A stretch of DNA of 64,000 bases from Collinsella aerofaciens (GCF_902364355.1 NZ_CABJDK010000004.1:105208-169207), one strand, 5' to 3'; numbered from the stretch's first letter, positions 9,235 through 18,318 are shown. The notes: generated from the sequence alone by a model not told the origin. Program-made: numbers and translations.

Positions 9235-9719
9235 CACGACACCTGCCAATCGAACGCGTTGTACTGATGCTCGATCTCAGCGATATGCCCGCCACGAATG
9301 GTGACGCCCACGGCATCGAAGCGAATCGCCTTGAGCGGATAATGCTCCATGAGATAGCAACTTGCGATGCGGCGGTAGCGGCGTTGCTTTTGGGCGTCCA
9401 CGGCCTCCTCGGGAAAGACCCGCGTGCTGCAATCCAGTGCGACGCGTCTGGTCTTGACCTCGGCCATCACCACGACATCGTCGAGCTCATCGAGCAGCAC
9501 CAGATCGGCCTCGCCCTCGGTGCAACGATAACCCTGCTCCAGCAAGGTGTAGCCGCGCTCGTTAAAGTAGTCGATGGTGATCAGCTCGCCCAGCATGCCC
9601 AGCTCGCGGGGACTGAGTCCCTTGATAAACTCGGGCGTCATCGCCCCGCAGTCGAGCTCGCCGTTTTCCCAACGCTCCTTGAGCTGCTGCGTCTTGCTCT
9701 TTTTGCTTGCGGCACTCAT
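9234..9719 (-). CDS. YraN family endonuclease-fold protein (UPF0102)
   Basis: This family has the RecB/Holliday-junction-resolvase nuclease fold; its cellular role is unknown. Of 161 residues, the first 45 or so are a charged extension rich in Lys, Ser and Glu. The conserved core begins at LGMLGELITIDYFNERGYT and contains EGEADLVLLDELDDVVVMAE followed by VKTRR, giving the E/D...ExK nuclease-like residues. The ATG at 9717-9719 is chosen for the AAAGGAGA just upstream. It is the first gene of a yraN-comM-dprA-trmFO-xerC run, with ATGA overlaps that imply coupling. Confidence 0.88.
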   Translation of the reverse strand: MSAASKKSKTQQLKERWENGELDCGAMTPEFIKGLSPRELGMLGELITIDYFNERGYTLLEQGYRCTEGEADLVLLDELDDVVVMAEVKTRRVALDCSTRVFPEEAVDAQKQRRYRRIASCYLMEHYPLKAIRFDAVGVTIRGGHIAEIEHQYNAFDWQVS

Positions 9720-9817
9720 GGGGTCTCCTTTCCCGCACACTGCATTGCCCCGATGATGAGGGCACCTTTCATGCGGGTAAGTACCGGAAGCAAACCAAAA
9801 GCTGACCAAATGCCGTC

Positions 9818-9859
9818 AAAAAACGGGCCGTACGCAGCAATGCTGTTGCATACGGCCCG
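9818..9859 (-). terminator. Rho-independent terminator after rnhB
   Basis: On the minus strand the stem CGGGCCGTA/TACGGCCCG closes an 18-base loop, itself partly self-complementary, and runs directly into TTTTTT. It lies about 50 bases past the rnhB stop, so the yraN operon needs its own promoter between 9720 and 9817. I see no convincing -35/-10 pair there. Confidence 0.85.
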
Positions 9860-9908
9860 CTACCAGCAGGTTTATAAAACCCCTGAGGTCCCTGTCTCCA
9901 CAATTGAC

Positions 9909-10697
9909 CTAGAAAAGGCGCTCAGTCTGCAGAAAGTTTCCGCAAAAGCTCACGCGGTGCAGTGGACAAAGTCCATGTTTGCGAATGGCCTCGATGTGCT
10001 CGGGGCTTGCGTAGCCTTTCGATTCGGCCAAATGGTACTCGGGATACTCGGCATCGTACTCGACCATCATCTCATCACGCGTGACCTTGGCCATGATGGA
10101 CGCCGCGGCGATACAGGCGATCTTGGCATCGCCCTTCACCACGTCGCGCTCGTTGGGAACGGCGCCCAAGGGGTTACCGTCCATAAGCACGCAATCGGGC
10201 TCGAGCCCCGTATCGGCCACGGCGCCCGCGACAGCGGCTCGAATGGCGCGGGCCATGCCCATCTCATCGATATCCTTAGGCGCGATATGGCAAAAACCAA
10301 TTGCCGTCGCCACCTCGGCAATCTTCACTGAGAGCAACTCGCGGCGCGCCGGCGTGAGCTTTTTGGAATCGTTGATGCCCCAGACGCGCGGCTCCATAGG
10401 AAGGCAGACGGCGCATACCGTCAAAGGACCGGCCACCGATCCGCGACCCACCTCGTCGACACCAACGACTACCCCATCGCCGCCAAGCTCATGCATAAGC
10501 TCGTACATGTCATTGACGCGCTCGCGCTCGGCAAGTTCCTTGCCATGGCGCTTAAGAGCACGCTCGCAAGCCTTGATCACCTGCTGGCGCGGGTCCTCGC
10601 GATAATGCTCCACGAGGGCGGGGATCTCCTCAAACGTAGCGCTCGCCAACTCACCGGCAACCTGCGATGCCGAAACCGAGCTCGTCATATTGGCCAT
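9909..10697 (-). CDS. rnhB: Ribonuclease HII
   Basis: RNase HII removes ribonucleotides and RNA primers from DNA. The catalytic motif VVVGVDEVGRGSVAGPL supplies Asp and Glu, and further acidic residues lie in CVLMDGN and the later VTRDEMMVEYD segment. KGDAKIACIAAASIMAKVTRD is interrupted by no gap. At 262 residues it is longer than the usual 200 or so because of a helical N-terminal extension of about 75 residues. The start ATG at 10695-10697 has AAGGAGG seven bases upstream. An ATG 18 bases earlier sits before that SD and is rejected. It lies downstream of rplS, as in many bacteria. Confidence 0.95.
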   Translation of the reverse strand: MANMTSSVSASQVAGELASATFEEIPALVEHYREDPRQQVIKACERALKRHGKELAERERVNDMYELMHELGGDGVVVGVDEVGRGSVAGPLTVCAVCLPMEPRVWGINDSKKLTPARRELLSVKIAEVATAIGFCHIAPKDIDEMGMARAIRAAVAGAVADTGLEPDCVLMDGNPLGAVPNERDVVKGDAKIACIAAASIMAKVTRDEMMVEYDAEYPEYHLAESKGYASPEHIEAIRKHGLCPLHRVSFCGNFLQTERLF

Positions 10698-10726
10698 ACC
10701 AGGCCCTCCTTGCATGCAAATCAGAT

Positions 10727-10756
10727 AAAAAGAAGGGCCACCCGAAGGTGACCCTT
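10727..10756 (-). terminator. Rho-independent terminator after rplS
   Basis: Minus-strand stem AAGGGTCACC/GGTGGCCCTT with a TTCG tetraloop is followed by CTTTTT. It lies about 35 bases beyond the rplS stop and shortly before the rnhB start. Confidence 0.85.
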
Positions 10757-10790
10757 GTGTCCAAACGAGTGGACAGACGCTGCGATCTTC

Positions 10791-11132
10791 TTAGCGCTTC
10801 TCGGGGATGCGAGCAGCCTTGCCCACCTTGTCGCGGAGGTAGTACAGCTTGGCGCGACGGACGCGACCATGACGAACGACCTCGAGCTTGGCGATCTTGG
10901 GGCTGTGAAGCGGGAAGGTACGCTCAACACCGACACCGAAGGACATCTTGCGGACGGTGAAGGTCTCGCGGGCACCGGCGCCGGCCATGCGGATGACGTC
11001 GCCCTGGAAGACCTGGATGCGCTCGCGGTCGCCTTCCTTAATGCGGTAGTGAACCTTGACGTTGTCGGCGACGCGAACCTGAGGAATGTCCTCGCGGATC
11101 TGCTGACGCTCGATTGCGCGGATGTAATCCAT
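10791..11132 (-). CDS. rplS: 50S ribosomal protein L19
   Basis: L19 sits at the 30S-50S interface. The 113-residue protein has the conserved [21 protein letters not shown]-terminal segment, [10 protein letters not shown], and the C-terminal [19 protein letters not shown]. The ATG at 11130-11132 is preceded by AAGGA at normal spacing; a TTG two codons earlier is less likely. It has its own promoter and terminator and so forms a single-gene unit. Confidence 0.98.
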   Translation of the reverse strand: MDYIRAIERQQIREDIPQVRVADNVKVHYRIKEGDRERIQVFQGDVIRMAGAGARETFTVRKMSFGVGVERTFPLHSPKIAKLEVVRHGRVRRAKLYYLRDKVGKAARIPEKR

Positions 11133-11156
11133 GTGCAATTCCTTACTCTTCTAGAG

Positions 11157-11180
11157 GTGCCGTACCACCCTGGCCGGCAC
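11157..11180 (-). promoter_or_regulatory. Possible L19 leader hairpin
   Basis: In the rplS 5' leader the minus strand contains GTGCCG and CGGCAC around a 12-base purine-rich loop, 25 bases before the start codon. L19 autoregulatory leader RNAs are known in other phyla. The match here is structural only, with no recognised consensus. Confidence 0.35.
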
Positions 11181-11201
11181 GTAGTTGAACAAACGTATTC
11201 G

Positions 11202-11229
11202 AGTATACACGCGCGGGTTTCTGCTGCAA
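11202..11229 (-). promoter_or_regulatory. Sigma-70-type promoter for rplS
   Basis: Minus-strand TTGCAG (11224-11229) and TATACT (11202-11207) are 16 bp apart. Transcription would start near 11195, giving a leader of about 60 bases. Confidence 0.65.
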
Positions 11230-11275
11230 GAACAATTTTTTACGCAGACAAAAAGACAAAACCCGCACATGATAA

Positions 11276-11303
11276 CCGCCCGCCTCACGAATGAGACGGG
11301 CGG
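11276..11303 (-). terminator. Probable terminator after ppdK
   Basis: A 12-bp near-perfect stem (CCGCCCGTCTCA with TGAGGCGGGCGG) closes a TTCG tetraloop about 40 bases past the ppdK stop. The run after it on the minus strand is TTATCATG rather than a pure T tract, so it may be a weak terminator or an mRNA-end stabiliser. Confidence 0.55.
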
Positions 11304-11342
11304 TATGAAGGGGCGCTACGCTAGGCGTCGATGCGCAGGGGG

Positions 11343-14093
11343 CTAGGCGCTGCGCTTGGCCTCGAGCTTGGCCTGAGCGGCAGCCAGGCGCGCGAGGGGC
11401 ACGCGATAGGGCGAGCAGGACACGTAGTCCACGTCGGCCACGTTAAACAGGCCCTTGATGGACTTGGGGTCGCCGCCGTGCTCGCCGCACACGCCAAAGT
11501 GCATGTCGGGATTGGTGGCGCGGCCCTTCTCGACGGCCAAGCGCACGAGCTCCAGCACCGCCGTGTCGATAGTCTCGAAGGGATTGTCCTTCAGGATCTT
11601 CTTGTGCATGTACAGCGGGATGAACTTGGCCTCGGCATCGTCACGAGAGAAGCCGAAGGTCGTCTGCGTGAGGTCGTTGGTGCCAAAGCAGAAGAAGTCG
11701 GCATGATGGGCGATCTCGTCAGCGACCATGCAGGCACGCGGCAGCTCGAGCATCGTGCCCACGGGAATATTGAGCTCGACGCCTTCCTCGGCGGAAACCT
11801 CTGCGATCACGCGCTCGATGACCTCGCGGGTCTGGACATGCTCAGCCGTGATGGAAACGAGCGGAACCATGATCTCGGGGCGCGGGTCGACACCATCCTT
11901 GATAAGGCGGGCAGCAGCCGTGGCCACAGCGCGGACCTGCATGAGCGGCAGATCGCCAAAGACGACGGACAGGCGCACGCCGCGCAGGCCGAGCATCGGG
12001 TTGGACTCGACCATGCCGTCAATGCGACGCAGGCGGGCGCGCAGGACGGCAAGCTCTTCCTCGCTGACGCCAGCGGCTTCCTTCTTGGTGATGGCGACCT
12101 CGAGCTCGCGAGGATTATCCAGGAACTCATGAAGCGGCGGATCGAGCAGGCGGACGACCACATCGCGACCGGACATGGTCTTGAACATCGCCAGGAAGTC
12201 CTCGGTCTGAACCTTGAGCAAGTCGGCCAGGGCCTGCTGCTTCACGGCCTCATCGTCAGACAGGATAAAGCTCTGGATGATGTTCTTGCGATCGCCCAGG
12301 AACATGTGCTCGGTGCGGCACAGACCGATGGCCTCGGCGCCAAACTCGAGCGCGAGCTCGGCATCCTCGGGGTTGTCGGCATTAACGCGCACGTGGTTGG
12401 CGTGGCCACCGGTCTCGTCCAGACGAATCTCGTCGGCCCAGGACAGGATAGTGTCCAGATCGCCGGTGAGCTCGGCCGAAACCAGATCAACAGCGCCGTC
12501 GACGACGATACCCTGGGTACCGTCGATGGAGATGACATCACCCTCATGCAGCACGCGGTCGCTGCCCTCGATGTGCACGACCTTCTCGGCGGCGTCGATA
12601 TGGAAGCGTTCGACACCGCAGACGCAGGGCGTACCCATACCGCGGGCGATAACGGCGGCATGGCTCGTCTTGCCACCGTGACTGGTCAGGATGCCCTCGG
12701 CGGCAACCATACCCTTCAGGTCGTCGGGGTTGGTCTCCCAGCGAACCAGAATGACCTTGTGGCCCTCGGCGGAACGCGCGACGGCGTCATCACTCGAGAA
12801 CACGACCTCACCCACGGCGGCACCGGGGCTGGCGTTAAGGCCGCTGGCCAGGGCCTCGTACTTCTTGGAGGCGTCGAACTGCGGGTGCAGGAGCTGATCG
12901 AGCTGCGCGGGATCGATGCGGCTCACGGCCTCCTCGCGGGTGATGAGGCCCTCCTCGACCATCTCGATAGCGATGCGCAGGGCGGCGGTAGCAGTGCGCT
13001 TGCCCACGCGGGTCTGGAGCATCCAGAGCTTGCCCTGCTCGATGGTGAACTCGATATCGCACATATCGCGGTAATGATCCTCGAGCGTCAGGAACACGCG
13101 CTCGAGCTCCTCACCTGCGGACTCGAGGCCCGGGGTGGTCTTGAGGTCGGCAATGGGCTCGGTGTTGCGGATGCCGGCGACGACATCCTCGCCCTGCGCG
13201 TTGACCAGAAAGTCGCCGTAGAACTCCTTAGTGCCGTCGGCCGGGTTGCGCGTAAAGGCGACGCCGGTCGCAGAGGTCTCCCCCTTGTTGCCAAAGGCCA
13301 TGGCTTGGACGTTGACGGCAGTACCGAGCTCGTCGGAGATGCCGTGCTGTTTGCGGTAGATGCAGGCGCGCTCGTTCATCCAGCTGCCAAAGACGGCCTG
13401 GATGGCAAGGCGCAGCTGAAGCTCCGGGTCGTGCGGGAAGACGGGCTTGCCGTCAGCGACCTCGAGCTCGGGATACAGGGCAGCCTCGACGTTCTCGGAG
13501 AAGATGCCCTTGAAGGTCTCGACGAGTTCCTGCAGGTCCTCGGCCGAAAGCTCGGAATCGACGCGAACGCCGGCGACCAGGCGGGCCTGGGTCAGGGCAT
13601 TCTCGAACAAGTCGGCATCGACACCCATGACGACGTTGGAGAACATCTGGATAAAGCGGCGGTAGCTATCCCAGGCAAAGCGCGGGTTTTGCGTCTGGGC
13701 GATAAGGCCCTGGACGGAATCGTCGTTGAGGCCCAGGTTGAGAACCGTGTCCATCATGCCGGGCATGGAGAACGGAGCGCCCGAGCGGACCGACACGAGC
13801 AGCGGATCGGAGGCATCGCCGAGCTTCTTGCCGCAGCGGGCCTCGAGGTCGACCTCGGCGGCAACGATCTCGTCGAGCGCGCCCTCCGGCCACACGTTGC
13901 CGGCGCCGGAGTACTCAACGCAAGTCTGGCAGGTAATGGTAAAGCCACCGGGAACCGGCAGGCCGATACGGCTCATCTCGGCAAGGTTAGCGCCCTTGCC
14001 ACCAAGCACGAAGTTCATGGACTTGTCGCCCTCGGTGACACAGGTGCCCTGGGCGTCGGTTCCAAAACGGTAAACCCTCTTGCAATCGCTCAC
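11343..14093 (-). CDS. ppdK: Pyruvate, phosphate dikinase
   Basis: PPDK interconverts pyruvate, ATP and phosphate with PEP, AMP and pyrophosphate, and serves PPi-linked glycolysis or gluconeogenesis in anaerobes. Domains in order are: N-terminal ATP-grasp domain (GGKGANLAEMSRIGLPVPGG), central phosphohistidine domain (GGKTSHAAVIARGMGTPC, with catalytic His and the regulatory Thr/Ser two residues before it), and the C-terminal PEP/pyruvate barrel ending in FGVCGEHGGDP. At 916 residues it is about 40 longer than typical. The start is GTG with GGAAGGGGAA upstream. The adjacent upstream gene encodes the DUF299 kinase/phosphorylase that targets this His-region Thr. Confidence 0.98.
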   Translation of the reverse strand: MSDCKRVYRFGTDAQGTCVTEGDKSMNFVLGGKGANLAEMSRIGLPVPGGFTITCQTCVEYSGAGNVWPEGALDEIVAAEVDLEARCGKKLGDASDPLLVSVRSGAPFSMPGMMDTVLNLGLNDDSVQGLIAQTQNPRFAWDSYRRFIQMFSNVVMGVDADLFENALTQARLVAGVRVDSELSAEDLQELVETFKGIFSENVEAALYPELEVADGKPVFPHDPELQLRLAIQAVFGSWMNERACIYRKQHGISDELGTAVNVQAMAFGNKGETSATGVAFTRNPADGTKEFYGDFLVNAQGEDVVAGIRNTEPIADLKTTPGLESAGEELERVFLTLEDHYRDMCDIEFTIEQGKLWMLQTRVGKRTATAALRIAIEMVEEGLITREEAVSRIDPAQLDQLLHPQFDASKKYEALASGLNASPGAAVGEVVFSSDDAVARSAEGHKVILVRWETNPDDLKGMVAAEGILTSHGGKTSHAAVIARGMGTPCVCGVERFHIDAAEKVVHIEGSDRVLHEGDVISIDGTQGIVVDGAVDLVSAELTGDLDTILSWADEIRLDETGGHANHVRVNADNPEDAELALEFGAEAIGLCRTEHMFLGDRKNIIQSFILSDDEAVKQQALADLLKVQTEDFLAMFKTMSGRDVVVRLLDPPLHEFLDNPRELEVAITKKEAAGVSEEELAVLRARLRRIDGMVESNPMLGLRGVRLSVVFGDLPLMQVRAVATAAARLIKDGVDPRPEIMVPLVSITAEHVQTREVIERVIAEVSAEEGVELNIPVGTMLELPRACMVADEIAHHADFFCFGTNDLTQTTFGFSRDDAEAKFIPLYMHKKILKDNPFETIDTAVLELVRLAVEKGRATNPDMHFGVCGEHGGDPKSIKGLFNVADVDYVSCSPYRVPLARLAAAQAKLEAKRSA

Positions 14094-14215
14094 GATACTT
14101 CCCCTTCCATGCGCTTACGCGCACGACCGTGGTAACGAATCGACCCGCCGGATGCAGGCCGTGAGGGAACTATACGGCGGGTTTTGGGCAGGCTTGAGCA
14201 GAGGGTGCGCGGTTT

Positions 14216-14328
14216 GGTAAACGTGCTAAAACTAGCGGTAAACGGTAGGTAAAGGTGGTTACCTTATGAAGATACCAATATAAGAAACTCGCAGGTAAAA
14301 TACAAGTTAATTGCTAAACCGCTTTACC
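14216..14328. promoter_or_regulatory. Cluster of GGTAAA/TTTACC hexamers (candidate operator array)
   Basis: GGTAAA occurs at 14216, 14237, 14248 and 14294, TTTACC at 14323, and the palindrome GGTTACC at 14257. The first four sites are spaced 21, 11 and 9 bp apart, roughly one or two helical turns. They lie both upstream and downstream of the probable ppdK start point. I know of no regulator with this exact site. Confidence 0.4.
14277..14305 (-). promoter_or_regulatory. Probable sigma-70-type promoter for ppdK
   Basis: Minus-strand TTGTAT (14300-14305) and TATATT (14277-14282) are separated by 17 bp. One GGTAAA/TTTACC site (14294-14300) lies in the spacer. Confidence 0.5.
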
Positions 14329-14352
14329 AATTCAGGCTAATTAGCCACTCCA

Positions 14353-14385
14353 ATGATTTTTTAATCCCCGTCCCAGAAAAATCAT
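14353..14385. repeat. REP-like hairpin repeat, copy 1
   Basis: ATGATTTTT (14353-14361) pairs perfectly with AAAAATCAT (14377-14385) around a loop containing ATCCCCGTCCCAG. The same loop sequence and AATGATT/AATCATT ends recur at 22359-22393 (inverted) and 23245-23279, flanking the transposase gene. It starts 11 bases past the stop of the PPDK regulator gene. Confidence 0.85.
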
Positions 14386-14396
14386 CACAGAAAGGA

Positions 14397-15272
14397 CTAC
14401 TGCTGTTGAGCGCGGCGGGCGGCACGGCGGGCTCTTGCCTCTTGAATCTCTTCGAGGTGAGCAATGATCTCGGCAGCGCTTTCCTCGATGGCTTTGCCGT
14501 CGGTACGCACTACAAAGCAGCCCAGGCGTTTCATGAGCGCGCGGGCTTCCGCAAGCTCACTACGCACGCTCTCGGGCTCGGCATAGGAGCCTGCGACGGC
14601 GCGGGCGTAGTCGTCGCCCAAGCGGCTATCGCGAATCTCGGAAATCACATCGACGGTCGAAATCAAGCCGAACAGGCGCATCGGGTCAACCTCGTAAATC
14701 GACTTCGGCGGCTCCATGCCATGCGCCAGTGGGACATTGGCGACCTTGTAGCCCTGATAGGCTAAATACATCGACAGCGGCGTCTTGGATGTACGCGACA
14801 CACCCAGCAGCACGATATCGGCACCCGACAGATCGTCGCAACCACGACCGTCATCGTGCTCAACGAAATACTCCATGGCCTCGATACGATGGAAATAGCG
14901 GTCATCGGTCTTGTGAATCACGCCCGCAACGCACTTGGGCGGCACACCGATGAGCGAGGACAGCACGGCAAGCGTCGGGCCGATCAGGTCGACCGAACGG
15001 ATATGCAGCATACCCAGGTAATCGAGCACGCGGGCGCGAAGCGCCGGATCGACAATGGTATGGAACACGGCGACATCGCGATGGTCGGCATCGACGCGCG
15101 GCCCCACAAATGACTTGACCTGCTCCACGGAGGTCACCTTGGGCAGGCGCAAAACGCGAAAAGCCCCTTCATCAAATTGCCCGGACGCCGCAAGCACCAC
15201 CTCACAAGCGGTATCGCCGAGCGAGTCGGAGATAACGATAACGGTGGGACGAGCGGTGACCGGGCAATCCAT
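14397..15272 (-). CDS. PPDK regulatory protein (DUF299 kinase/pyrophosphorylase)
   Basis: This bifunctional enzyme inactivates PPDK by ADP-dependent Thr phosphorylation and reactivates it by Pi-dependent dephosphorylation. The 291-residue protein starts VIVISDSLGDTACEVV, like the family. It contains KTDDRYFHRIEAMEYFVEHDDG and the P-loop-like DIVLLGVSRTSKTPLSMYLA, then GYKVANVPL and FGLISTVDVI. The C-terminus is an Arg/Ala-rich helix. It is cotranscribed after glyQ-glyS and lies immediately upstream of ppdK, which fixes the substrate as PPDK rather than PEP synthase. The ATG has AAGGAG nine bases upstream. Confidence 0.95.
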   Translation of the reverse strand: MDCPVTARPTVIVISDSLGDTACEVVLAASGQFDEGAFRVLRLPKVTSVEQVKSFVGPRVDADHRDVAVFHTIVDPALRARVLDYLGMLHIRSVDLIGPTLAVLSSLIGVPPKCVAGVIHKTDDRYFHRIEAMEYFVEHDDGRGCDDLSGADIVLLGVSRTSKTPLSMYLAYQGYKVANVPLAHGMEPPKSIYEVDPMRLFGLISTVDVISEIRDSRLGDDYARAVAGSYAEPESVRSELAEARALMKRLGCFVVRTDGKAIEESAAEIIAHLEEIQEARARRAARRAQQQ

Positions 15273-15306
15273 GCGGGGCTCCTTTTGCGCTTATGCGCAG
15301 GCTGGC

Positions 15307-17403
15307 TTACTTTTTGCGGGCAAGCTCACCGATGTTGGCAATGCCGGAGAAAACGGCCTCGAAGCGGTTGAGCAGCTTAAGGCGATTATCGCGAAGCTGC
15401 TCGTCCTTGTCCATGACCATGACCTCATCGAAGAAACGGTCGATGGGCGCGCGCAGGGCGGCGAGGGCGGCAAATGCGGCCGGGTAGTCCTCGGCAGCAA
15501 GGGCGGCATCGACGGCGGTCTGAGCAGCCTCGGAGGCGTCGGCGAGCGCAAGCTCGACCTCGCCCATCAGGCTGCGGTCATACTCCGCACCCAGCTCGGG
15601 CTTGGAGATATGCGCGGCGCGGGCATAGGCGGTCGCCAGGTTGTCGAACGTCTCAGCGTCGTTCTTGCGGGCCTCGTCGAGGGCGGCGCAGCGGGCGAAG
15701 AAGACGGACGGGGCGATGATGTGCACCGCGGAGACGGCGGCGACGGTATCGGCCGGAATCTTTTCGTCGCGGGCCATGCTCACCAGGCGGCCATGGAAGA
15801 AGTCACGAACCTGCTGGGCGACCTCGGCGGCGTCGAACTCAATGCCCTGCTCACTGTAGAGTTCGAGGGCAAAGTCGATGAGCGACGTGGGGTCGATCGG
15901 CAGACGGTCGCGCAGGATGTTGATAATGCCGATAGCGGCACGACGCAGCGCGTAGGGGTCGGAGGAGCCGGTCGGGGGCTCGCCGATGGCAAAGATACCG
16001 GCGATGGTATCGAGCTTGTCGGCGCAGGCCACGATGCAGCCAGCGGTGCCCTCGGGCAGCTCGTCACCGGCAAAACGGGGACGATAGTGATCGCGAATAG
16101 CATGAGCGACCTCGTCGTTCTCCCCCATCGCGGTCGCGTAATAACCGCCCATCACGCCCTGCTGGCTCGTGAACTCGACGACGGCGTTGGACACCAAGTC
16201 TGCCTTGCACAGGTGTGCGGCGCGAGCGGCGTCGGCGGCAAGATGGGCGCCCAGGTGAGCCTCGCGGGCGATAGCGAGCGCGAGCTGCTCGATGCGCTCG
16301 GACTTGGCGAGCACGCTACCGAGCTTCTCCTGGAAGGCAACCTTGGACAGACGCTCACGGAACTCGTCGAGGGAGATCTTCAGGTCCTCCTCGTAGAAGA
16401 ACTTAGCGTCGTCCAGACGGGCGCGCACGACGCGCTCGTTACCGTCGATCACGCGCTCGGCGTTCTCGGGCTTGCTGTTGGAGACGACCACGAACTCACG
16501 CGTCAGCTTGCCCTCGCCGTCATAGATCGGGAAGTAGCGCTGGTTGGTGAGCATGGACTCGCAGATAATCTCGTGCGGGACCTTGAGGAACTCCTCGTCG
16601 AAAGTACCGACGAGCACCGTCGGCCACTCGCAGAGGTTAATGACCTCCTCAAAGACCTTCTTGGGCGTATCGACATGGCAGCCGGGGCGAGCGGCCTCGA
16701 CCTCGGAGATACCGGCAAGGATGGCCTCGCGACGGCGCTCGGCAGAAAGCACGCCGGCGTCCTCGAGTACCTGCTCGTAGGCGGCGGGGCTGGCGACAAC
16801 GTGGTCACCGGGGCCGAGCACGCGATGGCCGCGCGTGGTGTTGCCGCTCGTCACGTCGGCAAATGACACAGGCACAACATCCTCGCCCAGAAGGCAGCAA
16901 ATCCAGCGGACCGGACGCACGAACGTCGCGTGCTCGTGGCCCCAGCGCTGGGAGCGGTAGTTGGGCCACTGCAGGCCGGCAATGGTCTTCTCGCACAGGG
17001 CCGTCAGGATCGGGGTTGCCGGTGCGGAGGGAATGTTCTTCTCGGCAAAGACGTACTCGCGGCCGTCGGTGTCCTCGCGACAGACCAGATCCTCGGCAGC
17101 CACACCACACTTGCGGGCAAAGCCCTGGGCGGCCTTAGTGGCGTTACCGTCAGCGTCGAACGCGATGTTGGCCGCGGGGCCGCGCTTAACCTCGTGGACC
17201 TCGTCGGTCGCAGTGGCGACATTGGCCACGAGCGCAGCCAGGCGACGCGGGCTCGAGATCACGCGGACCTCGCCGTGGGCCAGACCGGCCTCGTCGAGAC
17301 CCTTGGCGATCATGGTACCAAGCTGCTTGACGGCATTGTTCAGCGGTGCAGAGGGCATTTCCTCCGTACCGATCTCAAACAGGAAATCCTTAGCGTCTGC
17401 CAT
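15307..17403 (-). CDS. glyS: Glycyl-tRNA synthetase beta subunit
   Basis: The beta subunit of the alpha2-beta2 enzyme binds and recognises tRNA-Gly. The 698-residue protein begins FLFEIGTEEMPSAPLNNAV, the family signature. It contains RPVRWICCLLGEDVVPVSFA and FPIYDGEGKLTREFVVVSN, an HD-like central region, and a C-terminal anticodon-binding-like helical domain with FFDEVMVMDKDEQLRDNRLK. The ATG follows the glyQ stop by three bases, so the two subunits are coupled. Most Actinomycetota use a single-chain glycyl enzyme, so the two-chain form argues for Coriobacteriia. Confidence 0.98.
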   Translation of the reverse strand: MADAKDFLFEIGTEEMPSAPLNNAVKQLGTMIAKGLDEAGLAHGEVRVISSPRRLAALVANVATATDEVHEVKRGPAANIAFDADGNATKAAQGFARKCGVAAEDLVCREDTDGREYVFAEKNIPSAPATPILTALCEKTIAGLQWPNYRSQRWGHEHATFVRPVRWICCLLGEDVVPVSFADVTSGNTTRGHRVLGPGDHVVASPAAYEQVLEDAGVLSAERRREAILAGISEVEAARPGCHVDTPKKVFEEVINLCEWPTVLVGTFDEEFLKVPHEIICESMLTNQRYFPIYDGEGKLTREFVVVSNSKPENAERVIDGNERVVRARLDDAKFFYEEDLKISLDEFRERLSKVAFQEKLGSVLAKSERIEQLALAIAREAHLGAHLAADAARAAHLCKADLVSNAVVEFTSQQGVMGGYYATAMGENDEVAHAIRDHYRPRFAGDELPEGTAGCIVACADKLDTIAGIFAIGEPPTGSSDPYALRRAAIGIINILRDRLPIDPTSLIDFALELYSEQGIEFDAAEVAQQVRDFFHGRLVSMARDEKIPADTVAAVSAVHIIAPSVFFARCAALDEARKNDAETFDNLATAYARAAHISKPELGAEYDRSLMGEVELALADASEAAQTAVDAALAAEDYPAAFAALAALRAPIDRFFDEVMVMDKDEQLRDNRLKLLNRFEAVFSGIANIGELARKK

Positions 17404-17406
17404 GGC

Positions 17407-18318
17407 TTACGCCACCTCGCCTTCCTGGTCGGCATTCTCGTTGACTCCGGCGACCTCGGCCATGTAGGCCTCGCAGCACGCCTTGGCGACGGCGCGGACG
17501 CGCAGGATGTAGTTGGCACGCTCGACCGCGGACAGGGCGCCGCGGGCATCGAGCAGGTTGAAGGCGTGGCTGCACTTCATGACACAGTCGTACGCCGGCA
17601 ACGGCAGCTTGCGCTCCAGGCAGGAATGGCACTCGGCCTCGTAGTCGTCAAACTTCTGACGCATCATCTCGACGTTGGCGACCTCAAAGTTATAGGCACT
17701 GAACTCGCGCTCGTTCTCGAGGAACACGTCGCCGTAAGTCATGGGCGTACCGTCGGGCAGGTAGCTCCACACTAGGTCGTAAACGGAGTTGACGCCCTGG
17801 GCGTACATGGCGATACGCTCCAGGCCATAGGTGATCTCGACGGGCACGGGGTCGACCTCGATACCGCCCACCTGCTGGAAGTACGTGAACTGCGTGACCT
17901 CCATGCCGTTGAGCCAGACCTCCCAGCCAAGGCCCCAGGCGCCCAGCGTCGGGCTCTCCCAGTCGTCCTCGACAAAACGGACGTCATGGTCGTTGGGGTC
18001 CAGGCCAATGGCAGCAAGAGACCCCAGGTAAAGCTCCTGAGCATTAACCGGAGAGGGCTTAATGAGCACCTGGAACTGATAGTAGTGCTGCATGCGGTTA
18101 GGGTTCTCGCCGTAGCGGCCGTCGGCGGGACGGCGGCAGGGCTGCGCATAGCAGGTGCGCCATTCGGCGGGACCGAGCGAGCGCAGCGTGGTCGCGGTAT
18201 GGAAGGTACCGGCACCGACCTCGGAGTCATAGGGCTGCATAATGACGCAGCCCTGCTCGCCCCAGTACTGCTGGAGGCGCAGGATGATGTCTTGGAAGGA
18301 AAGCGATGAAGCGTTCAT
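17407..18318 (-). CDS. glyQ: Glycyl-tRNA synthetase alpha subunit
   Basis: The catalytic class II subunit activates glycine. The 303 residues carry [25 protein letters not shown] at the N-terminus (listed in two parts: [13 protein letters not shown] and [10 protein letters not shown]), then [31 protein letters not shown] (motif 2), [19 protein letters not shown] and [13 protein letters not shown]. The family C-terminus ends shortly after, with a small acidic tail. It is the first gene of glyQ-glyS-regulator, 59 bases after lepB. That gap is too short for a glycine T-box leader. A TATAGT lies upstream but has no good -35. Confidence 0.98.
   Translation of the reverse strand: MNASSLSFQDIILRLQQYWGEQGCVIMQPYDSEVGAGTFHTATTLRSLGPAEWRTCYAQPCRRPADGRYGENPNRMQHYYQFQVLIKPSPVNAQELYLGSLAAIGLDPNDHDVRFVEDDWESPTLGAWGLGWEVWLNGMEVTQFTYFQQVGGIEVDPVPVEITYGLERIAMYAQGVNSVYDLVWSYLPDGTPMTYGDVFLENEREFSAYNFEVANVEMMRQKFDDYEAECHSCLERKLPLPAYDCVMKCSHAFNLLDARGALSAVERANYILRVRAVAKACCEAYMAEVAGVNENADQEGEVA

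Larger units (their letters stand above)
14094..14396. other. 303-bp intergenic region between ppdK and its regulator
   Basis: No gene is visible here. The stretch is A/T-rich compared with its neighbours. It contains a probable ppdK promoter (14277-14305), a cluster of GGTAAA/TTTACC hexamers (14216-14328), and one copy of a palindromic repeat (14353-14385) next to the end of the regulator gene. The ppdK leader would be about 175 bases. Confidence 0.7.

Noticed and set aside
11331-14135. A 934-codon open frame opposite ppdK on the plus strand
   Set aside because: It mirrors ppdK codon for codon, is low in complexity and rich in Gly, Leu, Asp and His, and shows no family motif. Such antisense frames arise from G+C-rich third positions.
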